The position numbers and the translations under genes were made by a program. A DNA stretch of 64,000 nt. It comes from Undaria pinnatifida (taxonomy: Eukaryota; Sar; Phaeophyceae; Laminariales; Alariaceae). The stretch is from the NCBI GenBank assembly GCA_012845835.1, contig JABAKD010000002.1, positions 16,260,129 to 16,324,128 of the forward strand, in the 5' to 3' direction. Below the pieces are notes generated by a model that was given only the letters and a program-made list of their open reading frames with translations, was not told where the DNA came from and did not search any database. The stretch's first letter is position 1. Every line of letters begins with the position of its first letter. Positions 1-13,400 of the stretch are shown here, piece after piece.

Positions 1-326
1 TCGCCGAAGGCGAGAAAAAAAATTGGGTCCGCAGGCAAAAACGTTTTTTTTTCGGTCATTTGGCCGTACTCGTACAAGTAGCGTTTTTTTTTTTGGGGAC
101 CGTTTCGCTACCGGCTGAATTTTGTTCAGGTAGTTTTTCGACGCAGGAGGTGTGCTTTTTAAGGTCCCTTTCTTCCCAATATATATGCATCCATACCGCT
201 GCTACAATTCCCACCCACCCCCCGCCCCCAACGCCCCCTCCTTCCCCACCACCCGCACCATCGCCTAGACCTAGCACCGCGCGTATAGCAAACCCCTACA
301 TCTACGCGACCTAAAGTCCTTTCGCC
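1..326. other. low-complexity sequence, no gene seen
   Basis: The stretch holds homopolymer T and A runs followed by C-rich sequence. No splice-flanked coding segment or recognisable domain is visible on either strand. Confidence 0.5.
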
Positions 327-445
327 CCCCCCCCCCCCTCTCCCCCCCTCCCCCCCCCTCCCTCCCCCTCCCCCCCCCCACCCCCCCCTCCCTCACCCCC
401 CACCTCCCCACCCTCCCACCCCACCCCCTCAAACACTCCGCCCTC
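327..445. repeat. poly-C low-complexity tract
   Basis: Nearly pure C runs broken by single T or A bases. The same kind of C tract separates the modules of the adjacent REP-C repeat, so it probably belongs to that composite rather than being an independent microsatellite. Confidence 0.8.
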
Positions 446-1095
446 TACTCACTGGTTGTACGACTTACAGGATATACATGATAAACTGGTGTATTCTTTC
501 CAAAACCGTCACATTTATCCCCTTAAAGAATGTATAATTTCCACGCACAGATTGAGCTGCCCCGCTCGTCCCGCCCCCCCCCCCACCCATGATAAACTGG
601 TGCATTCTTTCCAAAACCGTCAGATTTATCGCCTTGAAGGATTTATAGCTTACACGCACAAATTAAGCTGCCCCCCCCCGTCCCCCCCCCCTCCCCCCCC
701 CCCCTCCCCCCCCCCCACCCCCCCCCCCCACTCCCCCCCCTACCCCCGCTCCCCTTCGATCAAAACCAGGCCCCCACGTCCTCAACAACTCCGCCCTCCC
801 CTCACCGGTTATTCGACTTACAGGATTCACTTGATAAACTGATGCATTTCCTTCCTCAGCTGTCAGATTTTGTCCCCCTCAGAAACGGGTTTTATAGTTT
901 CCGCGCACAGACTGCCTAACATCACCCTGTTGACCCTAATAGCTAGTGTAGTTGCAAGGGGAGTCGCCGACCTATATCCTTAACGAGGACACACAACCCG
1001 TGATACGCGCGATTGGAGTATCACATACAGCTTGCAAAGATGAGTTTCGACAAAATATTCGATCTCACAGCTGGAGTGTATTTTTATTATTATAA
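446..1095 (+). repeat. REP-C composite repeat, three modules plus 3' part
   Basis: Three related modules of about 130 bp start near 446, 587 and 795. Each carries 'gataaactg', a 'ccgtcagattt'-like stretch and 'cgcacagatt'. C-rich spacers separate them. The last module continues through 'caccctgttgacc' and 'ggggagtcgccgacc' into 'gcttgcaaagatgag' and ends in an AT-rich tail. The same order recurs at 53.5-54.0 kb and 60.8-61.5 kb, so this is one of the most complete copies in the window. No protein-coding capacity is apparent. Confidence 0.75.
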
Positions 1096-1814
1096 TATGC
1101 TCCGACACTCGACACGCCGACTCGAGACTCCAAAAAGTCATTATTTCAGGTAGAGCACAGGCTCAAACTTAAGGTATTATAGGTAGATGCTTAGATGCTT
1201 CGGGGGCATAATGGATTACTGCTGCTGGTGCTGTGGAGCATCGCACACAGTCTGTGAGTCTTACTCTTGGTCTGACTCTGACGGCGGGACTCTGTCCCAA
1301 CGTGCGCTAATACTTGTACAACAACTGTGCTTTTCTCATGAGTGTCCCAAGTGGATGACGAAGCGTGGGCGTTTGAGCGATGCTCGCCCTCAGCACCAAG
1401 TGTTCGTCCACGACCATTTGATCGTAGGTGATGTTCTTGCTTCGTTTCCATTTTATTTTTTGTGTTACTTCTTTTACTTCGTGCCAGTATGTTATAGTGT
1501 TTCTGTAATGCCAAAAGGACCTCTGAAGCCCGCCTACTAGGAGAGGGTAAAAGGAGCGTGTAAGACGCACATTTTGAGTACCTGGTATTTTTTCGCATCA
1601 CTCCTGCATATAATGTCCGAATTTGAATTATGGCCTCCGGCGGCCCTCCGGCTCCCCGGCGTGGGGGCGCATCACGAGCCGGAAGCCTAGGCATAGCCCT
1701 GCTGCAGCATCCCAATTGCCACGAAGATCTTCCGGGCGGTTTAGCCCTGTCATATCGTCACTGCTGTACTGTTGCTAACTTCGTGTATGACTCTTACCAG
1801 TACGTATTTTGAGC

Positions 1815-1930
1815 ACAGAATAGCAAACCCCGTAACACGCGTGATCGAAGCATCACACGCAGCTTGCAAAGCAGGGTTTTGATCAAATTTCTTTTTGGTC
1901 GATCTCACAGCTGGTGTATTTTTTTATTTT
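1815..1930 (+). repeat. REP-C 3' fragment
   Basis: Contains only the distal part of REP-C: 'acacgcgtgatcg', 'gcttgcaaag', 'gatctcacagctgg', then an AT-rich tail. Confidence 0.6.
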
Positions 1931-2034
1931 TTCAAATACACGAGGGGTGCTGATTGCTCAGTGCTGAGGCAACTGAGGAACATCCACGTTCTCGTTCTTC
2001 AAGCAATATGATACGGGCCCCCTTTTATTTTCAA

Positions 2035-2290
2035 ACAAAAAATCCAGGCTCGTTTCTTCTGAACAATTCAGAAATTTGGCGTAGGAAACGGTGCTCATAT
2101 TCTCGAAAGGGATAAGAAACGATATAATAAGAAACACGTACCGTCCAGCATGCGAAATCGGAGCGAAAAATAAAAGAAATCACGCTTACTTAAGAAGCAC
2201 TGCTCGTTTGGGCACACACGTGAGGTACTGAGGCTGGTGCCGAAATAAGAAATAAGCGAACCGTGCTTATCTCTTCCCGCTTCTCGCACG
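2035..2290. repeat. REP-I dispersed repeat, copy 1
   Basis: Shares ordered blocks with 31125-31340: a 'ttggcgt..gaaacggtg' block, 'aagaaacga', 'aatcggagc', 'tttgggcaca' and a 'gaggctggtgccgaaataag' block. The copies are strongly diverged and noncoding. Confidence 0.5.
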
Positions 2291-2822
2291 CGTAAGGTCT
2301 CTTGAGCCCAACTCTCGAGCGGTCCGTCAACAAATACTTGTACAACAAATACTTGTACAGAGTACGTACAGCAGGTACGGCCAAGTCTGTGGTATGCTAA
2401 AAACCACGCGCAGCAACAGCTGCAGTACGTACCAGGTACTCTATTAATAATAGGCGTACCAGATACAGCACGCCAACAAGGCCCGCCCACGGGTGAGTAA
2501 CGTCATGGGCCATGACCTGAGACAGACTACTCGTAGCAGCAGGAAAGCGGCGACTGGTCCCGGCAGTTCGTATTATTAATATTAATAGCTTTTTATACTC
2601 CGGAGTATTATCAACACCTTGGTACGAGGGTAGTACGTATCATAACAACTCTTCATATACCAGGTACCTGGTGTACCGGTAAGCAGATCACACCATAGCG
2701 CTGCTATGAATACCATAGAGGACTCGTGCTCGGCGGTAGTTAGTACGGCAACCAGACACTTTCAAATCAGTACAGGAGGAACGGGGACCACACTCGACGC
2801 ACCAACAACATTCAAAAGTGCC

Positions 2823-3030
2823 TCACATGGAATTGCTGTTGTTGTCGCTCCCTCGGCTCCCGTCGTTCGGCGGCAATGATCCGTCCCGAGACTCGCCCCC
2901 GGCCCCGATCATGCGCGCTTCCAGAAGGCTCAGTTTCCTCAGCGTCTTCGAGTCGTTGTTCCCCATGACGGGAGGGAAATTCTCGATCGGGATGCCCGAG
3001 AGCTCCATGTCAAGAGGGGCACGTGGATCA
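2823..3030 (-). CDS. possible terminal exon, unrecognised protein
   Basis: On the minus strand a splice acceptor (gctgctgcag) is followed by a 69-codon open frame entered in phase 1 and ended by TGA at 2823-2825. The deduced end reads as natural protein: DPRAPLDMELSGIPIENF near the start, then KTLRKLSLLEARMIG, then a Gly/Ser/Asn-rich tail ending in NNSNSM. I do not recognise a family. No convincing upstream exon was found between 3031 and the start of the PX gene on the other strand at 3784, so this is either a two-exon gene with an undetected short first exon, a remnant, or a chance frame. Confidence 0.4.
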
Positions 3031-3783
3031 CTGCAGCAGCAACCCCTCTACCCAATCACGGAGGGATGGATGCTTTGCTTCTGTTGCGAGAGGCAGAGGG
3101 TTGCGCTCTTGCTACGGGGCAGTTTGCACCGTCAATCGCGCGCCCGCTGCCGAGAGCTCCACCCTCAGAGCTCCACTCCTCCAGGGAGATATTTTTTCGC
3201 ACTGGGATTTGAAATGTGAGCCGCAGGCCAGCTAACTCTCTCGTTATCCTTCGCTTATATCCTCCTCTGGTGCCCAGAGTGAGTGGGACACTTCCTGGGC
3301 GTGGCGAGAAAGGAGTAAGTGGCGCGCCGAGCGTCAAGTTTGAGAGGTAGCGAGGCGGCGCAGATACACACGAGCAGCTTGACGAGCAGTGTTGGTACAA
3401 AAAGGCGCCACCTTCTCTCAGCGGATACCAATTTTAAGAAAGGATGCCAGCCACGAAGGTACCCCTGGCGCGACACTTAAATGAGTCGAGCAAAACATAA
3501 GCGCATGCTTCTCTTACCGGTACGAGAGATATCAGGTGCCCTTCTCTCCTGCGTGCGTGTGGGCAGTACAAAGGAAAGATCGAAGGGTGGAGCAGAGAAT
3601 GCCCAAACTTGAAATTTTGAAAATGGAGGGTTTCCATATCCTGTTTGGCCTTAGTTACAGAGGGGCTACATTATCGTTTTTTGGCTGTTGCCGCATGCTA
3701 CGACTACTCTCACGCGACGTGCACGTGCGTGACGTGCAGCTACTCTCGCTGCCCCTTCCCCTTGCACAGGGCCAGACGTGCCC

Positions 3784-4466
3784 ATGGCGGAACGTGAGCG
3801 AACGGCACCTTTAACTGATGCTCCGAGCGATCTTGGTCCGGATGTTGCTTCAGAGGAAATCCCCTCCAAAAACGATTCTACCGCACCCACCCTCGCACCC
3901 GCATCAACGACTGCTGCTGCTGCTGCCCGGGGAAGAGGGCTCGGACTAGAGCTCGGAATTCCTCCCTCCTCACCACACACCCCTGCCTCTCTCCGTCAGG
4001 AATACCCCACCCAACCACCTATTACTTCCCCATCCCACCCCTCGCAGTCGCGAGACTCAACAGCCCAATCGCCTTCTCCATTTGCATCATCCCATGGAAA
4101 CCGTTCGAACGCATCGGTGACCGACGACAGCAGTCGGGAACAAGACCCTCCAAGCCCACACCGTGGGCAGCGCTCCACCCCACGGCAAGGGGTATCACCC
4201 CTCGGGACTCCGCGCTCCCGTGCCCGTGTGCGTGCTCCCGTAGACTCTTTGCCGGCCGCGTTCCTTCCCCCGTCGAAGAGGGGGTCCGGGACCGACAGCT
4301 CTAGTGCATCGTCGTCGCTGTCGCCTCTTGCGGGTAATAGTGGAGGGGTTGGGGAGGAAGGGGGGGGGCTGGGAGGAGGGGGGTTGGATGTCACTGCGAG
4401 TACTTCGAACGAGCTGGAGCTATCGGTGCCCTCGCACAAGGAACACCTCACGGCGGATGGGCAACG
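3784..4466 (+). CDS. PX gene exon 1 (N-terminal disordered region)
   Basis: The ATG in 'cccatggcg' opens 227 codons plus 2 nt, and the donor is 'caacg|gtgaga'. The encoded stretch is rich in Ser, Pro, Ala and Arg, with a Gly-rich patch near the end. The last 18 residues (ELSVPSHKEHLTADGQ and following) supply the first strand of the PX domain. The ATG at 3784 is preferred over the in-frame GTG two codons upstream because eukaryotic genes rarely start at GTG. Confidence 0.75.
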
Positions 4467-7400
4467 GTGAGAAGATAATGCTTGTTCGCTGGACTGCTGT
4501 ACCGAGCAGACAGCAGGCACAGCACTCTCGGCAGCATATATTCGAGTAGCTGCAACTACGCCGTTTTGGCTAAAATATAAAGACCGTTAATGTTTTTACG
4601 TTTAATACAAACGATTATTACATTTACGTCCAAAGACGGCGTCTCGGGTGCTTCAAGAGTACCGGTAAGCTGCGTAACAGTTGGGGGCGATGTCGTGCGA
4701 AGGTTCGAACCCAGCAAAAGACCCTTTCTTACACGTTGACAGGCCGCAAGTGCGAGAGCGCGAGTTGGCGAAATCGATGCAAATCGACGAGCATAAAAAG
4801 CTGGAAACGGGAATGCTGGGACCAATTGCGTGACTTGGGTCAAAATTCCCTACCAGGTACCCACTACCAGGTACCAAGTAACCCTACCGACCACCAAGAT
4901 GCGTTGACGTTTGTTTTTTGCGGGCGACCCAAGAGTAACCTCTCGGTTAGTTGATGATGGCGTCGACGGCTGATGTTTTCCTGCGGGTATAGACTATACC
5001 TTTTTCATAATGAAAATGAAGGCATTTACCGGGGGGGCGGAAGGGAAGGCACCTTTGACCACGGCTTGTCCGGAAAGTCGCTGAGATAAAGTCGCTGAGG
5101 GTACTGATCAAGCCTCTTGCGAGTTGAGCTATTAATAGAAAGTAACAGACCAGTGATGAACTAAAAAATCAAATTGCATTATGTGATGAGTGCTAAGCGA
5201 GTTTCGATATAAGTTTCGAGTGCACGTTTACGTTTACAACTGTATATTCGGTAGGGTATTCGGTAGGGCAACACCGGTACCGGTGGTATATGCGGTGGGC
5301 GTTCCGATTTTGCGGTCGTACTCCCACCAGGTACACATTTTGGTCTGGTGTATGGAGCTTCCGCTAGAATGTACCGCACGATAAGGTGTTTTCGGCGGCA
5401 GCAAGCAGCAGCCTTTCCGCTGTTATGATACCAACATCGATCACACATTTTTCAAGCTTTTCGCGCAGTCGCTGGGGGGGGGGGGGCAGCCGAGCGTGCC
5501 CACCCCCGCTAAGTAGAAGACCTGCGATATGACTGCAAGCCGGAGCAACGCGCTTCCTTTCCATGCCTACTTTACGCGTGTAAAAAAGTACAATAGCACT
5601 TGTAAGTACATGAAGAGAAACGTCCATCAAGATAGTGAGGTCGTGGTCGAGGTGGGGTAATGTACGAGACGCGTTGGACGGGACTCTCCTTTCGGGTCAC
5701 CACTAGGACCTACGTCGTATGATATCATAGGACGTCACGACTTGGACTTGAACTTTTTCATGATTATTACGTTTTTTTTCTGGAGGCGGCGAGCGGTGTC
5801 TATAGACGTCACGACTTGGGGTTGGGATATTTTTGTTTTTCTGTTTCCGAAGGCGGCGAGCGTTGTTTAGACTTGCCTGAACGTCTAAACGTGTAAACTC
5901 TCATGTTCATGTTTAACCTCTGTATCCTCTTCTTATCCTTCTTATCCTTGAATTCGCGTAATGCACGGATCGTGGATAGGCCGTTTTTATATTATCCTTT
6001 TGTTACTTTCTACTTTTAGTTGAAAAATGGAAAAATTCGCTTCAGCTGTGAGATCGACCAAAAAGGATTTTGATGAATCTCAGCTCTGCAAGCTGCGTGT
6101 GTGTGATACTTCGATCGCGCGTGTTACGGGGTATGTGTAATATTCTGTGCTCGAAAAACGCACTGGTACGATTCATACACGAAGTATACAGTACAGCAGT
6201 GACTCGTGAAGGATAGAGGTTGGTGACTCCCCTGCTAGTGCTAGGGTAAACAGGACTAAGACGTTCAGCCTTGTTCTTGTCGTATCGCTCTTTTCTCCCT
6301 TCCTCCTTCCGTTCCTCCTTCCCTTCCTCCTTCCCTTCCTCCTTCCCTTCCTCTGGAGGTACACGACGAAGTAGTGTTCAATCTCTGGATCCTTGAATCC
6401 TATTATTTACTTGAATATGGATGGTGGATGGGCCGTTGTTATGTTTTATCGTTTTTATTCATCATTTTACCCGTTCCCTACCGTTTCCCTCCTTCTTCCC
6501 TTCCTTGCCTTCTTCAATTCTTCATTGCATTCCTTCTTTGCTTCTCTCCTTCCTACCAAGGTATACGACGTACGCAGCCTGGGGCCTTGAGTGTTTATCC
6601 TTAAACACGCGTATTTGATGATATCGCATGGATGGTCGATGAGCCGTTGTTATGTATGTGTCTCGTTTTGTACGTTGTTTCGCCACTTAACCCTTGTGAT
6701 ACCTTATTTTCCCGTGTCTTCCTACCTCCCTCTCGTCGTCCCTCTCTTCCTTCCTCCCTCTCTCTCTTCCTTTCCTACTTTTTTTCCTTTCTTATTCCCT
6801 TCCTCCCTTCCTTCCTTCCGTCCTTCCTTCCTTCCTTCCTTTCTTCCTCCCATCCTTGCAAGGTACACTACGTACGAAGTGGTGGTGCGGATGGGAGGGC
6901 GGCAATGGAGCGTGCGCAAGCGTTACTCTCAGTTCGACCAGTTCCGCATGGTGTGTGATGTTATTATTGATGCATGATATTGAGGGTACCTTACCAGGTA
7001 TTCGAGAAAACGGTTGGCATGGACTTTAATTATATAACTCTACCCCTAATCCCGACTCATTGAAACCCAATCAACCAATGCACGGGTAATCCCATTCGTC
7101 TCGTAAACATTTTACCTCAACTTTTTTATCGAATAAAGTGTTAGGTCTACCGGTGCTGGTGTGTTGGTGTGTCCATTGTCCGCTGTCCATGCGAATACAT
7201 ACTTCGAAGTGCATACCTGTACCTGGATGGCAACGACCGCCTCGTCACGGCGCTTACTGTACGTAAGGGGTAAGGACTTTTGGTGGCTGCTACCAGGTGG
7301 TGCTGTGCGTGTCTCCCCGACGTTCCGGTTTCGCGATGCCTAACTGGCTCCTGTGGGACTTCAGGAGGAAAAGTCGACGAAATACTGTGACGATTCTAGA

Positions 7401-10400
7401 GGCCGCCGCACGAAGCAGCCCGGGACGGCGCGAAGAGGGCGTGTTCCAAGCGCAGCGGTAGGAGCTACTTGCGTTTTTACGCACCGCATTCTGATACTCG
7501 TACGGCTGCAGGGCCTTCCTATTACTAGCAACCAAAGATGTCAGGAGGCGGCACTTTGACCCCTTGACCGACGGCATTTTTCCAATAATTAACCTTGACT
7601 GACGCCAAGCTACCAGGTTTTAGTGTGGAACGATCGATTTGACACCCTTGACCGCCGGACGTTTCCCCTTGACTGGCCGTCTTCTGACATCGCTGCTTCC
7701 TAGAAGGTGGAAAGTACCACAAATCTCTTGTTTCTGGTCTGTATATACGGGCCTCAAATGGGTTATCAGGTTTATAGTGTAAACGATAGTAATGGACAAT
7801 GCTACGATACAGGCATTAAGGTATACCACTTTTGGCCAACATAATTTCTGAATGACTATTAATACTATTAATACTATTAATACCATTAATACCATTGATA
7901 CTATTAATACTGTTGATAAAATAGTAGGAATGTCATTATCATTCTTGTTTTGCAAAATGGTTTGTTTTGTATACCAAGGGCCATGGGTTTGTTGATCGCA
8001 AAACCACTTTTCAATTTTTTACTGAAAATCATCGTGTGAGGCACACGGCTCCCCAAGTGAAGACCCTTAGAAAGGTGACGGTGAACGTCTACTGCTGCGC
8101 CGCATCATGTGTTCCTCTCACTCGACAGTACCTGATACCTGTTATGTGCGCACCTGGTATGTGTGAGGTGTTACGATTATGTAGGAGTATCTCCGCATGT
8201 ACTGGGGTCTGTACTGATAGTTGTGCAGCTGCTGCTGTTGAGCTCTCCTGTGCGATAGGATGTACTGCTTGCCATACCGCTCTCTCTACTCGTTACATTA
8301 CTACACTATCCCACTACTACATCTACTGACCCTCTTACAAGAACGAGGCACATAAGAAACTTGGGCTAAAAACTACGGGGAACTAAGAAATTCTCAGGCG
8401 CTATAACGAGCACACCCCGTCCCAAATGATAAATCTAGCCTAAAAAGCAATCTATCGGTTTCTTGTCGGAGGACCGGTACTTGCTACTGATTCTGCTGTA
8501 TTGCTGTAGCTCTTCGCCCTGACGGTACTTTCCTGGTAATGCTATTCTGACGTTACCGACGGGCAGCCCGAAAACGGAACCGACTGCTTGTTTTTTTCAT
8601 GTTTCGTTGGAAACCCGCGCGGCTGCTGTATGCAGCAGTAGATACACGCTTAACTCCTTTAGGAACGCAAAGTGGGAACTATATACAAAAACGTGACGTT
8701 TCCTCGGTGACGTGCGACTTTTCTGGCTTTTTTGTGCCCTTATTTTCGTGTGAGAGATGGATTGCAATGATACGGTAGTGTAGTGCTGCGGATTCGCAAG
8801 GACCTCAAACTTCCCCATGCTATATATGTTGCTTGCTTATGAATGGTGCCACTCCGGAATCGGCAGACGGGTCACTATGATCGGACTACTGTGATGCAAC
8901 TACTAGCTGTGATAGCACTACTGTGATACGACTACTGACATAGGACTACTATGATAGGACGACGACATTAGGACTACGTTGATGGAACTACTATGATGAG
9001 ATTACTATGATGGGACTATGATGGGACTGCTATGGCAGGACTCCTATTGAGAGTGCCCGTTGCCTCGCGGATACGTGCGACTTGTGTAGCGTTTACCCCG
9101 GATATTTCATGTGGGAGAGGAACACGGAGGCCGTGCGGTTATTGACTTCGTTCTGACAATGTTCCACTGCTCACGGTGCTCTATGATAGGATTCGATGGG
9201 ATATACCCATTTCTTCCTCGGTCACATGCGACTTGTATATATTTTGCCCCCATGTTCATGTGGAAGAACATCGCAGAGGTTCGTGCAGTAATGGAATCGC
9301 ATAGCTTCGTTCTGACAGTGCTCCCATGCCCCGCCAGTTTCGCGACTTGATTCATACGGTCATGTCTTCGCATGGCTTTGTTCTGACAACAGTGGTCCAC
9401 TGTTCTGCCCGGTCGCTTCTTCTCGATTGTCTCCGTTGTCTCGCGGTGCAGTCGCTTCGAAAACAGCACAAGGAAGTGGGCTCCTTCCGCTTCCCGAACA
9501 AGTCCAAGTTTAACACGTTCTCCGAACACACTAAGGTAAGAACGGCAGGGACTGATTCACAGTGCTGGCTGTGAGTGCTCCATTTTGGGAGAGAGATGTG
9601 CATTTTGGACGATACCTCCCTTGAATGCGACCCTCTACGGTGCTCCGCCTCGCAAGGGATGTGTGGTCAATAGTCGAATGATTAAGGCAAGCAACAAATG
9701 AGTACGCCTGCCCGTCCCCCCCTAAATTCGACCCTCCATCCTTGTAGTATTTTACTGTTTCTAGCGTAAATATGATCCCTCATTAATTCCATGTAATTAA
9801 CGCTGGCGCAGTTCAGTGTGCCATGCGATTCGTACTAAAAAATACGCTATACACAGCTGTGATATCGAGGATTTTTTTGGAAACTCATGTTTGCAAGCTG
9901 TGTGTCATGCTCCAATCGCGCGTGTCACGGGGTGTGTATGTCCTCGTGAAGGATATAGGTCGGCAAGTCCACTTGGTACTAAGCTAGTACCAGGGTCAAC
10001 AAGGCGATGCGAAGACATTATGTCTTGCTTTTCTTACCTCTCTTACACACGTGTTTCCCTTAAAACGAGTTCTCTTGAAATGAGCTCTCTTAAACGGTAG
10101 CCCCCACAGTAAACAGTTTTGGACCCACGTACAACGACAAAAAAAACGACGATTGCGATGTTACCACGCGGGGTAGAAAGACGGCGTGCTGCACGCGGGT
10201 CGCGTAGCGGCAGTTCGGACACTCTCCCTGCTCGAGCGACCTGGGCTACTCCGTATGTTTGATGCAGTAATCGTCAGTTTTGTGTCCACATTTTCCCCTC
10301 TTCAGGAACTCCTATCTTAAAGGGGTTAGGAAGCGAGTGTCGCTCAAGCACACCCGTCCTTTCTTACTGTGGAACACGCGTACAGACGATTTTTGTTGCT

Positions 10401-13400
10401 CGCGGTTTTCCTCCTTGATCTTCTGTTGTGCACGTAACCCTCTCTGTGCCTACTCTTCGAGTTTTACGCGGTGATTTGTATAGCGCGTGTTTCCGCAATG
10501 TGGTCCTGTGCTCACAAGCTATGTTGTGGGGGACGTAACGGCGGTTGGCTTGAGATATTCCTTCGAAGGCCGGGTCCAATCCATAGTTTTTACTGCTTTC
10601 GCTTGACAAGGCAGGTGACGAATACGCGGTATATCGTGAAGTTGCCGCGTGCCTGAGAGCCGATTGTTGATGGGCAATATGTCGCCATTCCAATGCCCGA
10701 CTTCATCGCTCGTGATGACCTCACGTGACTTCTTGGATTTATTTCCCCGTGCGTGTGGATTGGGTTGTCCTTAACAGGAACGACGGAGGACTGGTTTCGA
10801 CGAGTTTCTCCGACTCGTGGTGAGCTAATGATGTACCTTTTAATTTTGGGGGTGCGCTTGGCCTTTCTGAGAATCTGTCACTTTGGAGGAGCTCTTTTCG
10901 TGCTGACCTTTGAGACAAGCGTGTAAGTGCTACCCGATACACAATCCCGTAGCCTAGGTATTAATAGTACCGTATACTACATAAGAAACCACACCCCGGT
11001 GATGAAATTTTCGGTTTAACAAAAAAAATCACCGGGGATTGATTTTCTGTGGGGGGTGTGGTTTCTTATGTGGATGTGGTTTCTCGTGTAGTATACGGTA
11101 TTGGGTACTACTATGTATTAGGTACTTCACGAACAGCGTAAAAACACCATTCGATGCAAGTAGACGAGGGCAGTAAGCTATAGTCTTCTCGCGATAAAAT
11201 GAAGGCACTTACCGTAATGGGGAGGGAGGAGAAAAGCCTGCTTAGTAGTGACCCCGGATCTGAACTACGTCTAGGGAGGGGAATCGAGAAAGAAAAGTGC
11301 GACGATAATAGAAGGGGTGAGCAATGTGTTCCGAGGTGAGGGGGGGCAGTCAGGCAGAAAAGGTTTGAACGTTTTGGCTGCCCGTATCGTTGCAGGCGTC
11401 TTCCCGCAAGCTTCTTCTCTGCCGGAAAAAACAACGCATGTCGTGTGCAAGCGTAGTGAGAAGCAGGGACGATCGTAATAACTTGCCGTGCTGGCGACAA
11501 ACGCGACGGCCGGAATGTGCGAAAATCAAAACCTGGAAACCCGAGGATGGCTCTTAAATGTCCCCGTAGTCGTGGTTAGTAAAGGTCACCTGTATGCGCA
11601 GTCGTGATAATCACTCCCCGGCGTGCCCCCTCCCCTACTGTACTCGCTGATTGAGAACCTTGGAGCCTTTTTTTGCCCAGAACAAGTGTGATCATGCTGG
11701 AACTCGAACCCCGTCATGCTCAGAAGCGAACGGTGTACCCGCCAAGCTATGCGCGTGTGTTATTCACGTTTGACATTTCCACCCGTCTAAATCCATCACA
11801 ACCAGAGTCTGCAAGTGCTTCTTCAAGAGACGAGCTTTGTGTTCACAAACCACGAGACAGAGGTACCCGTTGCACATACAGCAAGGTGGTTTGTTTGTTT
11901 GTTTGTTTGTTTGTTTGTTTGTTTGTTTGTTTTTTTTCGCACACTTCTGCTTTCCAGCTCCTGGACAGGCCGTGGTCACAGGTGTCGTCCCTTCTCCCCC
12001 CCGGTTCTTGCCTTCAATTTTCATCGCGCATAGGGTTCAGCAATCCCACTGCTCGTCGATTTTTCATCGAGTTTTGCTAACTCACGCTCTCGCGCTTTCC
12101 GCAAGTCAATTTGTGCACAAGAAGAAGCCCCAACGAGTTTACACGAGTATGCACTCGGTGGGGCTCGAACTCACGAAACTGACCTATACCAGGCTCGAGG
12201 ATAACCTGATACGCCACCAAGGTTGTTTGGCTATGCAACACCAACCACATTGGGCACGAGGGCAAACACGTATGCAAGCCAAACTCCAGACTATTTGCAA
12301 GAAAAAAAAACGAGGAAAAAATACTGGTCTCTTGATAGCGCCGGAATGTGCCGGCCGGAAATTCCGGCTCTATGGCGGCAACCGGCGCTACTGTTCCGCG
12401 TCCTGCCACTGCTGCTCTGGTTGTTCCCATCTGTGCCAAGCGATTCCACAGGCGCCATAGCGGGCAACCGGCACTACTCAACCGGCACTATAGAGGGAAA
12501 GTTACTACGCGCTATAGCGACCAACCGGCGCTATAGAAGGACCGCTACTGCTGTAGTCACGCAAATGCCACACAAGAGCGCAGTGCCGTCGATGATAACA
12601 CGACGTCGTCCGCCCCTATGTATTCGCTCGTCGTTGATGTACCAGGCGGGGTTGCACCCTCGTCCACAAGAAGTGGACGTGTTCCTGGCCATGGACGAAC
12701 ATGGAGCGGGCGTGTTGGGGGCGTCTGGTAACCGACCAATGGCGTGGACGAGCGCCAAAGTTTTCCCAGCGGATACCCCAACCGGCCCCGGTGAGATGGC
12801 ACTGGAATATGGATTGGGTGGGATCCTGTCGGGAACCGTCCTATGGCGGTGGAAGTGCGGCACATAAGTTTTACTAGGTTCCCCGTATGAGGAGCTCTGT
12901 ATCTCGAGACGCACTGGAAGATGGGTTGGAAGATGGATTGGACTTATTGTGGGGATCTTTTTGTTGTGCGAGAAACCTAATGTTTGTTGTGTTTCGGACT
13001 GCTAACGTCTTTCCAGCTGGAAATCCGTTTTTGGGGACAAGTTACTTGGAATTAGTAGAGGGGTTTGGGGCTCTCAAGGGGTTAAGTGTGGATGCGGTTA
13101 TGTCTTGGGATATTACACCCGGTTATGTTGTGCGTTTGGGGGACAATATTTGCTTTGTTTTGTGCTCGTCGTTGTTCGCTGCACAGGCCCTCAGAAGCCG
13201 CCTCCGTCGTTTTCATGCTTAGTCCTGAACCGCATCAGTATCAACACGAACGCTTTTGGTGTCGTGTTGAAGTGGACGTTTTATTTTGGTTGTATTTGGT
13301 TGTCTCCCGTAAAGTGTAGCAATGCACCATACAAAGCCCGCGAGACGCGACCCGCCCTAAATGAAGGACGGCCCTGCAAGTTTTGTTTCCTGCAGGTTGG

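Noticed and set aside
1187-1715. Overlapping frames of 117 (+) and 174 (-) codons
   Set aside because: Neither shows a recognisable motif or consistent composition, and they lie next to repeats.
12077-12481. Frames spanning SINE-A and MITE-E
   Set aside because: They run across element boundaries and are explained by the repeats. Similar frames recur wherever SINE-A occurs.
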